Source: JBIOUF01 sp044866695 (GTDB taxonomy: Bacteria > Actinomycetota > Actinomycetes > Propionibacteriales > Nocardioidaceae). Taken from it: a DNA stretch of 64,000 bases. The translations under genes were made by a program, and so were the position numbers. Under the pieces are notes generated by a model. That model was not told where the DNA came from. It searched no databases and worked only from the letters and a program-made list of their open reading frames with translations. Positions 58,433 to 64,000 of the stretch are shown here, one piece after another; positions within the stretch are counted from its first letter, which is position 1; every line of letters begins with the position of its first letter. The stretch covers positions 24,471 to 88,470 of the forward strand of contig JBIOUF010000273.1 of NCBI GenBank assembly GCA_044866695.1, read 5' to 3'.

Positions 58433-59200
58433 TCACCCCTGCTCGACCGCCCGCAGCAGGTCCGGCCACGCGCCGGAGCCCGGGTCGATGAGCCCGAAGT
58501 GGTCCACGCCGGGCAGCTCGCGCAGGACCACGCCGGGACGCTCGCGGGCCCACTCGCTGTTCTCCAGCGGCACCCGGTCGTCGCGGGTCCCGTGCAGCAC
58601 CACGACCGGTACGCCGCCGGTGCGCGGACGGCCGAGCAGCGCCGCCGGGTCGGCCCGGGCGTAGTCGACCTGGTCCGGCCCCCCGCCCATGAACGCGCGC
58701 ACCGCGCCGTCGCCCAGGTCGCGTCGGAACGCGTCGACCAGGTCGCCGACCGGGGCCAGCGCGACGACCCGGCGCAGGGAGAGGTCGTCGCGCAGGTCCT
58801 GCACGGCCAGCCACAGCGCCAGGTGCCCGCCCGCCGAGTGGCCCACCACGGTCGCGCCCGGCGGGCCACCCAGACCGAGCTCACCTAGCAGCCGCGGGAG
58901 CCGGCGCGTTGCGGCGAGCACGTCGTCGGTGGTGGCCGGGAACCCGCCCCCCGCACCGGTGCGCCGGTACTCCGGCGTCGCGACGACGAACCCCCGGCCG
59001 GCCAGCGCCTCGGCCAGGGGCCGGGTGTGCCGCCGGTCCCACGCCGCGCGCCAGAAGCCGCCGTGCAGCAGCACCAGGAGCGGGCCGCCCAGCCGGCCCT
59101 CCGGAAGGTGCACGTCCACGACCCCGTCGTCGTGGTCGGCGTACCGCAGGACCAGGTCTGGAAGCCGCGCCGGCCGGCTGAGCACGTCGTGGTCGGACAC
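58433..59200 (-). CDS. Alpha/beta hydrolase (kynurenine formamidase-like)
   Basis: This 255-residue hydrolase has the oxyanion-hole motif HGGFWRAAWD, the nucleophile elbow VVGHSAGGHLALW and a catalytic-histidine segment PGVDHFGLID. The HGGxW motif with this length resembles kynurenine formamidases and small esterases of the dienelactone or BD-FAE group. GTG 59200 is 6 nt after TAGGCT (59207-59212), so it is likely leaderless. A 33-bp tandem repeat lies immediately upstream. Confidence 0.87.
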   Translation of the reverse strand: MSDHDVLSRPARLPDLVLRYADHDDGVVDVHLPEGRLGGPLLVLLHGGFWRAAWDRRHTRPLAEALAGRGFVVATPEYRRTGAGGGFPATTDDVLAATRRLPRLLGELGLGGPPGATVVGHSAGGHLALWLAVQDLRDDLSLRRVVALAPVGDLVDAFRRDLGDGAVRAFMGGGPDQVDYARADPAALLGRPRTGGVPVVVLHGTRDDRVPLENSEWARERPGVVLRELPGVDHFGLIDPGSGAWPDLLRAVEQG

Positions 59201-59224
59201 CCGGCCAGCCTAGGAGCCAGTCCC

Positions 59225-59365
59225 GGAGGCCCAGGAGCGAGCTTGCGAGCCAGTCTCGGTGGTTGAGGAGCGAGTTTGCGAGCCAGTCTCGGTGGTTGAG
59301 GGGCGAGCTTGCGAGCCAGTCCCGGTGGTTGAGGAGCGAGCTTGCGAGCGTCTCGAAACCACCGG
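59225..59365. repeat. Four 33-bp tandem repeats
   Basis: Units start at 59225, 59258, 59291 and 59324. The last three begin GGTGGTTGAGG and contain GCGAGCTTGCGAGCCAGTC, or differ at one to three positions; the first is degenerate. The final copy ends with GCGTCTCGAAACCACCGG, which pairs with GGTGGTT. The region sits between divergent genes (alpha/beta hydrolase and RNA ligase-like gene), so it is not a shared 3' end. Confidence 0.85.
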
Positions 59366-59437
59366 CGTCGGGCGGTTTCTGTGCCCGGCCACTGGTGCCG
59401 GTCACCGGCCGGTGACGATGCGGGGGATCATGACGCC

Positions 59438-59962
59438 ATGGCGCTGGCCGTCTGCCTGCTGTTCGACCGCCGCACCGACGAGGTCATCCGTCGGCTCTGG
59501 CGCCGGCTGGAGGACCGCGGCGTCACCACCCTCCTGACCCACACCCACGGCCACCACGTCCCGCACCTCACCCTCGCGTCATTGCGCAGCTACGACGCCG
59601 ACGCGGTCGCGCTCGCGCTGGGCGGGCTCCCGGCCCGCGAGCCGCTGCCCGTCCACCTGGACGCGCTCGGCGTCTTCCGCCGCAGCCGCTGCTGGCTCGC
59701 TCCGGCCGTCCCGCTCGACCTCGCCGAGCGGCAGGCGGCCGTCGTCGCGGCGGTCACCGGCACCGGAGCGGACCTGCACCTGCACTACCGGCCGGGCACC
59801 TGGACGCCGCACGTGACGCTGGCGCCCCGACTGCACCTGCGCGACCTTCCCGGCGTCGCCGCCGACGTCAACGAGGTGCTGCCCGTGGCCGGTACGACGA
59901 CGGAGGCCGTCCTCATCGACACCAGCACCGGCGCGAGACGGAGCCTGCCGCACCTGCTGTGA
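59438..59962 (+). CDS. 2'-5' RNA ligase / cyclic phosphodiesterase-like
   Basis: This 174-residue protein of the 2H phosphoesterase superfamily has two catalytic H-x-T-x motifs, HLTL in VPHLTLASL and HVTL in TPHVTLAP, spaced as expected. Members include LigT and CPDase. It may open 2',3'-cyclic phosphates of RNA. ATG 59438 gives the usual length. No partner gene is adjacent. Confidence 0.85.
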   Translation: MALAVCLLFDRRTDEVIRRLWRRLEDRGVTTLLTHTHGHHVPHLTLASLRSYDADAVALALGGLPAREPLPVHLDALGVFRRSRCWLAPAVPLDLAERQAAVVAAVTGTGADLHLHYRPGTWTPHVTLAPRLHLRDLPGVAADVNEVLPVAGTTTEAVLIDTSTGARRSLPHLL

Positions 59963-60022
59963 GCCTCGACCGACCGGGACGGCGGGATCGGCCGAGGCGG
60001 CTGCCGGACGCGGCGGAGCGGC

Positions 60023-60289
60023 TCAGTCTTCGCCGCGGCCAGGGCCCGCACCCGCCTGCTGGTCGGCCTCCTGGCCGGTGTTGTGCTCGCGGACGAACTC
60101 GCGGGTCTCGGCGTACATGCGCTCGATGAACGCCTCGAGCTCGGTGGTCTCGACCCGCCACTGCCCGCGGCCGCCGAGCTTGATCGCGACCAGGTCGCCC
60201 CGGCGGACCAAGGCGGTGACCTGCGCCAGCGACGTGTTGAGCACCTCGGCCACGTCGGTCAGCGTGAGAAACCGGGGTCCGTCGGGCAT
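60023..60289 (-). CDS. BldC/excisionase-like DNA-binding protein
   Basis: This 88-residue protein has a single winged helix domain of the MerR/excisionase type (LTLTDVAEVLNTSLAQVTAL, RRGDLVAIKLGGRGQWRVE), as in BldC. The last 30 residues are an acidic disordered tail. ATG 60289 is 7 nt after CATAGT (60297-60302) and probably leaderless. It may be a developmental or house-keeping repressor; target unknown. It is divergent from the CpaB/CpaE-like operon, 144 nt away. Confidence 0.8.
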   Translation of the reverse strand: MPDGPRFLTLTDVAEVLNTSLAQVTALVRRGDLVAIKLGGRGQWRVETTELEAFIERMYAETREFVREHNTGQEADQQAGAGPGRGED

Positions 60290-60433
60290 GCGGCCAACTA
60301 TGACACCGTTTGCCGCGGCGGCTGCGTGTTCGCGTCGCTTTGCCTGTGGAGAAGTGCGGGTCGCCGTCTTTCTATGTGGAAAACCCGGGGGCGGGCACAA
60401 CCACGGCGCGTGCGGAGGTCATCATGGGTCGCG

Positions 60434-61144
60434 ATGAGCGTCTTCACCAGCCCCCGCCGCGGGCCCGCCGGCCCGTCCGCCCCCGTCCCCGCCGCGCCCG
60501 ACCTGGTCTCGCCGCCGGCCTCTCGGCACCGTCGACGGCAGTGGCGGGACCCCCGGCTCGTCGTCGGTCTGGTCATCGTGCTCGGGTCGGTGCTGCTCGG
60601 GGCGCGCCTGCTCGGCGGGGCGGACGACACCGTGCCGGTCTACCGTGCGACCGGGCAGCTGGCTGCCGGACAGCGGCTGGGCTCCGGCGACGTGACCGAG
60701 GCGTCGGTGCGGTTCGCCTCGCCCCAGGACGCGGACCGGTACGTCGAGACGAGCGACGAGCTGCCCGAGGGCGCCGTCCTGCTCCGCGACGTGGGCGCCG
60801 GCGAGCTGCTGCCGCGCAGCGTGCTCGGCGCACCCGGGTCGGCGACCCTCACCGAGGTGCCCCTCGCGGTCGCCGCCGACGCCGTTCCCGACGCCGTCGG
60901 GCGCGGCAGCGTCGTCGATGTCTGGGTCACCCCGCCGGAGGGCGCCGACGGCCGGACCGGGCAGGCGGTCCTCGTGCTCGACGACGTCCCGGTCCTCTCC
61001 GCGCCGGTCACCGCCACGGCGCTGGGCCCGGAGACCACGCGACAGGTGGTCGTCGGCGTCGACGAGTCGTCCACCCGGCTGGCGCCGGTGCTGGCTCGCA
61101 TCACCGCGGGCGCGGTCGTGGTCACCGGTCAGGCCGCCGGATGA
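60434..61144 (+). CDS. SAF-domain (CpaB-like) protein
   Basis: This 236-residue protein has an N-terminal Pro-rich cytoplasmic part, one transmembrane helix (about 40-58, LVVGLVIVLGSVLLGARLL) and an outer SAF/CpaB domain (about 70-140, beginning ATGQLAAGQRLGSGDV). CpaB is a periplasmic component of tight-adherence (Tad/Flp) pili. It overlaps the CpaE-like gene by 4 nt. ATG 60434 is the first in-frame start. Confidence 0.85.
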   Translation: MSVFTSPRRGPAGPSAPVPAAPDLVSPPASRHRRRQWRDPRLVVGLVIVLGSVLLGARLLGGADDTVPVYRATGQLAAGQRLGSGDVTEASVRFASPQDADRYVETSDELPEGAVLLRDVGAGELLPRSVLGAPGSATLTEVPLAVAADAVPDAVGRGSVVDVWVTPPEGADGRTGQAVLVLDDVPVLSAPVTATALGPETTRQVVVGVDESSTRLAPVLARITAGAVVVTGQAAG

Positions 61145-62481
61145 CCGGTCCGAGCCGGGTTGCGGTGCTGGTCGCCGCGGGCGGGGCGGGCTGGGAGACC
61201 GCGGTCCTGGAACGCATCGCGGCAGCCGGTCCCGCCGTCGTACTGGTGAAGCGGTGCGTGGACCTGCCCGACCTGCTGGCCACGGCGGCGACCGGCACGG
61301 CCCAGGTCGCCGTCCTGTCCGGCCGGCTGTCGGGGCTGGATGCCGACAGCGTGGCCCGCCTGGCCCGCCTCGGAGTCGGCCCCGTCGTGGTCACGGAGCG
61401 CGTGGAACCAGGCCAGGACCGGCTCCGCCGCTGGGGTGTCGACGCGGTGCTCACCGGTCCCGACCTCGACCCCCTGCTCGACCTGCTGACCAGCGCCGCG
61501 GCCGGCGTGGCGAAGGGGCCGCACGGGACCGGCCGGGGCGCACGCGGGGACGACCTCACCGCGGCGCTCGACGGTGACCTGGGCGGTGACCTGGATGGGG
61601 CCTATGCGGAGCTGTTGCGGCTCGAACGCGCCGCGGAGGCTCCCACCCGGGGCCGGCTGCTGACGGTGTGGGGACCCATGGGCAGTCCTGGACGCACCAC
61701 GGTCGCGGTGGGGCTGGCGGCCGAGCTCGGTGCTCGAGGCACCAGTGCGCTGCTGCTGGACGTGGACCCGTACGGCGGCGCGGTGGCACAGCATCTGGGC
61801 CTGACCGACGAGGTTTCGGGGCTGCTGGCCGCCGCCCGGTTGGCCAACGGCGGCCAGCTGGACCTGGTCCGGCTGACCGGGCTGGCCCGCCGGTCCGGAG
61901 CGGGGCTGCGCGTGCTCACCGGCCTGCCTCGGCCCGACCGCTGGGCGGAGGTCCGGCCGCAGGCGTTCACCGACCTGCTGGACCTCGCCACGCGGCTCGA
62001 CCCGCTCGTCGTGGTCGACGCCGGACCCGGGATCGACCGGGAGCCGCCCGACCCCTTCGACCCGGCGCCGTCGCGCCACGACATGACCCTTGCGGCGCTG
62101 ACCGATGCCGACCAGCTGGTCGCCGTCGGGTCTGCCGACCCGGTGGGGCTGACCAAGCTGGCGCGCGGCCTGCTCGAGCTGGTCGACGTCCGTCCCGCCG
62201 GCCCGGACGTCGTGGTGGTCAACCGGATGCGGTCCAGCCTGGGCTGGTCCGAACGCGAGCTGGTCGCGATGGTGGAGCAGATCGCGCCGCGTGCCGGGGT
62301 GTGCTTCCTGCCCGACGACCGGGCCGGCGCCGACCGCGCCCTGGTGGCCGGGCGGAGCCTGGTCGAATGCGGCGAGTCGCCGCTGCGAAGGGCGGTGTCC
62401 GACCTGGCCGACCTGGTCACCGGCGCGCCGGCTCCGGTGCCCACCCGCAGGGGCCGGCTGCGCGGCGCGGCTCGCCGCTGA
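61141..62481 (+). CDS. CpaE/MinD-like ATPase with altered P-loop
   Basis: This 446-residue protein has an N-terminal receiver-like or atypical domain (about 1-125) and a MinD/ParA-type ATPase (about 170-400). The P-loop reads GPMGSPGRTT (178-187): the usual lysine is arginine and the second signature lysine is missing, so ATP binding may be weak or altered. The later DVDPYGGAVAQHLGL segment is the family's A'-motif with DxDP. CpaE places Tad pili; the mycobacterial relative is Ssd. No cpaF, tadA or pilin gene is in the window, so this pair is an orphan. Confidence 0.85.
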   Translation: MTGPSRVAVLVAAGGAGWETAVLERIAAAGPAVVLVKRCVDLPDLLATAATGTAQVAVLSGRLSGLDADSVARLARLGVGPVVVTERVEPGQDRLRRWGVDAVLTGPDLDPLLDLLTSAAAGVAKGPHGTGRGARGDDLTAALDGDLGGDLDGAYAELLRLERAAEAPTRGRLLTVWGPMGSPGRTTVAVGLAAELGARGTSALLLDVDPYGGAVAQHLGLTDEVSGLLAAARLANGGQLDLVRLTGLARRSGAGLRVLTGLPRPDRWAEVRPQAFTDLLDLATRLDPLVVVDAGPGIDREPPDPFDPAPSRHDMTLAALTDADQLVAVGSADPVGLTKLARGLLELVDVRPAGPDVVVVNRMRSSLGWSERELVAMVEQIAPRAGVCFLPDDRAGADRALVAGRSLVECGESPLRRAVSDLADLVTGAPAPVPTRRGRLRGAARR

Positions 62482-62501
62482 CCGCCGACGCTCGGCGCAC
62501 C

Positions 62502-62586
62502 AGGATTGACGGCTGGGCCCACCAGCATCGACGGCTCGGCCCACCAAGATTGACGGCTCGACCCACCAGGATTGACGGCTCGACCG
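62502..62586 (-). repeat. 22-bp tandem repeat, array E (reverse)
   Basis: Four contiguous units, starting AGGATTGACGGCTGGGCC, AGCATCGACGGCTCGG, AAGATTGACGGCTCGACC and AGGATTGACGGCTCGACC, with period 22. It lies 20 nt after the CpaE-like stop and before the end of the convergent membrane protein gene. Confidence 0.88.
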
Positions 62587-62619
62587 GAGACAGCGGCGGG
62601 TTCGAGATGCAGGGGGGGG

Positions 62620-63936
62620 TCAGGCGCTGAGCAGGAGGTAGAGGCCGCCGACGGTGTAGAGCACCATCACGGCCAGGAGCGGGAGCTGGCCGGTGAGCTG
62701 GTGGCGGCGGGGGAGCAGGCGGATCGCGCGGTCGTGGGAGGAGACCACGGCGAGCACGTGGCCGGTGACGATGGCCAGGACCTTGACCACGGCCAGGAAG
62801 GTCTGGTGGAGGGACAGGAAGTACCACACCTGCCAGTCCGCGGTCCCGAGCAGGTTCGCGCCCTCGACCATCGGGTCGCTGAGGTAGGTGAGGGTCTGCA
62901 TCCCGACCTCGACCAGGTAGCTCAGGTAGTGGGCGACCACGTAGCCGGCCACGATGGGCACCAGGGAGTGCGCGAACAGCGTGGGCAGCGACCATCGCGA
63001 CGTCCCGGCCTGGATCCCGGTGAGCATGCAGGCGAGCGCGAACAGCCCGGTGACCCCGAGGCAGAAGCCGGCCAGGGTCACCGTGTCCAGCAGCACCAGG
63101 TCCACGTCCCGGCCCTGGACGAACCGCACCCAGGTCCCCGACCCGGAGAAGCTGTCGAAGGCCGTGCTGCCCAGCAGCACTCCGACCACGGCGAGCAGGC
63201 CGGGGACGGGCGGGGTCCCGTCGAGGTTGGCCAGGGGCGAGCGGACCACCCGGGTGCCTTCGGCCGTCCGGCCCCACACCGAGAGCCGGCCGAGCAGCGT
63301 CGAGTACGCCTCGAACGGGTCGGCGGCGGCGAACCAGCGGTCGCCGACCAGCATCGCGCCGACCAGGACGACCACCGCGTACACCGCGAACCACAGCCGG
63401 ACCGGGGCGAGGTACGTCGCGTCCGGCGAGACCAGCTCTAGCCACACGAACGAGAACAGCCCCAGCGCGGCCGGCCAGAGGCCGACCCGGGCCGGCAGCG
63501 CGACCAGGCCGCGGTGGGGGTCGTGGCCCAGCAGCCGGCAGACCAGCCGGTGCAGGGTGCGGAGCGGGTTGACCGCCCGGTAGACCGAGCCGAACAGCAG
63601 CGACGCCGGGACGATGCCGACCCAGAGCAGCACGTAGACCACGCCGAACGTCGGGTTGGTCACCCGGTCGGGTCCCGCGAGCGCCGCCCACGAGACGTAC
63701 GCCGCGAACGCGAGGCCGACCAGCCGCAGGGTCCAGGCCAGCTCCGGCCCGTCGACCACGCGCACCGCCCAGGCCGGCAGGGCCCGGCCCTGCGTCGCCG
63801 CGTCGTAGCGGGGGCTGCGCCAGGCGACCGCCAGCACCACGAAGGACACCGCGAGTGCCGCCGCCCCGCCGGCCAGCGCGTACTCGAACGGGATGGGCAG
63901 GTCGGCGGCCCCCCCGATGCCGTGGGTGAAGATCAT
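62620..63936 (-). CDS. Multi-pass membrane protein
   Basis: This 438-residue integral membrane protein has about ten predicted helices. It resembles proteins annotated fenitrothion hydrolase in actinobacteria, but I can see no hydrolase motif to support that name. Conserved histidines occur in loops, for example LRTLHRLVCRLLGHDPHRG and VVAHYLSYLVE, and could bind metal. ATG 63936 is chosen. The gene ends at the last array of 22-bp repeats. Function unknown. Confidence 0.65.
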   Translation of the reverse strand: MIFTHGIGGAADLPIPFEYALAGGAAALAVSFVVLAVAWRSPRYDAATQGRALPAWAVRVVDGPELAWTLRLVGLAFAAYVSWAALAGPDRVTNPTFGVVYVLLWVGIVPASLLFGSVYRAVNPLRTLHRLVCRLLGHDPHRGLVALPARVGLWPAALGLFSFVWLELVSPDATYLAPVRLWFAVYAVVVLVGAMLVGDRWFAAADPFEAYSTLLGRLSVWGRTAEGTRVVRSPLANLDGTPPVPGLLAVVGVLLGSTAFDSFSGSGTWVRFVQGRDVDLVLLDTVTLAGFCLGVTGLFALACMLTGIQAGTSRWSLPTLFAHSLVPIVAGYVVAHYLSYLVEVGMQTLTYLSDPMVEGANLLGTADWQVWYFLSLHQTFLAVVKVLAIVTGHVLAVVSSHDRAIRLLPRRHQLTGQLPLLAVMVLYTVGGLYLLLSA

Positions 63937-63977
63937 CGCCTGCCGGTGCGCTCCTCCCGGGCCGTCGCGCCGGGCCC

Positions 63978-63998
63978 GCCATGCCAGAATCGCATGGC
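63978..63998. promoter_or_regulatory. Inverted repeat at the right edge
   Basis: GCCATGC and GCATGGC (63978-63984 and 63992-63998) are exact reverse complements with a 7-nt spacer containing CAGAAT, a possible -10 box. It could be the operator of a gene that begins just outside the window. Confidence 0.35.
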
Positions 63999-64000
63999 GA

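Noticed and set aside
59210..59392. 60-codon minus-strand frame with an 11-residue repeat
   Set aside because: It is only the translation of the 33-bp tandem repeat; no start signal or family.

Overview
This window is chromosomal DNA from a high-GC actinobacterium. The codon use is strongly GC-biased, GTG starts are common, and there is a WhiB protein. Two gene orders are typical of Actinomycetota: tRNA-Ser, SRP RNA, dnaX, ybaB, recR, DUF5063, ask, asd (15082-21423); and metallophosphoesterase, yqeY, PASTA-type class A PBP, whiB4-like, two ArsA-like ATPases (51864-58399), which matches the mycobacterial Rv3679-Rv3683 neighbourhood. The overall flavour suggests Propionibacteriales/Nocardioidaceae, but that is inference only.

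Layout. 1-6900 is an accessory zone with two toxin-antitoxin modules (DUF1778/GNAT and RHH/PIN), each with a visible palindromic operator, a serine hydrolase next to a GlxA-type regulator, a cupin protein, and a deletion scar in which a TetR gene and a sulfotransferase gene have both lost their 5' halves. 6987-13868 holds two hypothetical genes, a fasciclin lipoprotein divergent from a MerR regulator carrying every signature of a B12-dependent CarH-type photoreceptor, and a large secreted GH106-like glycoside hydrolase. 13869-15081 is a scrap zone of repeats, one small membrane gene, and transposase and integrase fragments beside tRNA-Ser. 15082-21423 is housekeeping (DNA replication and repair, then the first two steps of the aspartate pathway). 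21703-30530 carries a ROK regulator, galactokinase, a gamma-carbonic anhydrase homologue, a CYTH-like protein with an M4 metalloprotease, a flavin reductase and a Kef-type antiporter. 30647-36497 has two SAM methyltransferases, a thioesterase-like protein and a large LuxR (LAL) regulator.

36540-46953 is the most unusual region: eleven genes, all on the minus strand and mostly overlapping or closely spaced. They encode a split PEP-synthase-like phosphotransferase (ATP-binding and phosphohistidine parts on separate genes) with a GntR regulator gene between them, a three-subunit molybdenum hydroxylase (CoxM/L/S type), CoxG, a fumarylacetoacetate-hydrolase family enzyme, an ABM-fold protein, a histidine phosphatase and an MBL hydrolase. 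A 16-bp perfect palindrome lies just upstream of the first gene. I infer a catabolic pathway that activates a hydroxylated or aromatic substrate by phosphorylation and oxidises it with the molybdoenzyme; the substrate is unknown.

47135-64000 holds an Lrp regulator divergent from a LysE exporter, a hotdog thioesterase, a lipoprotein with a second membrane segment, tRNA-Pro next to a decayed integrase, the whiB4/PBP/ArsA block, an alpha/beta hydrolase, a 2'-5' RNA ligase-like protein, and orphan CpaB/CpaE-like genes.

Two intergenic repeat families recur. One is an array of contiguous 22-bp units (five arrays). The other is a family built on TTTCGAGACG and CTCCTCAACCACC motifs (three sites). 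At least eleven start codons sit 6-8 nt after a TANNNT-like -10 box and are probably leaderless.
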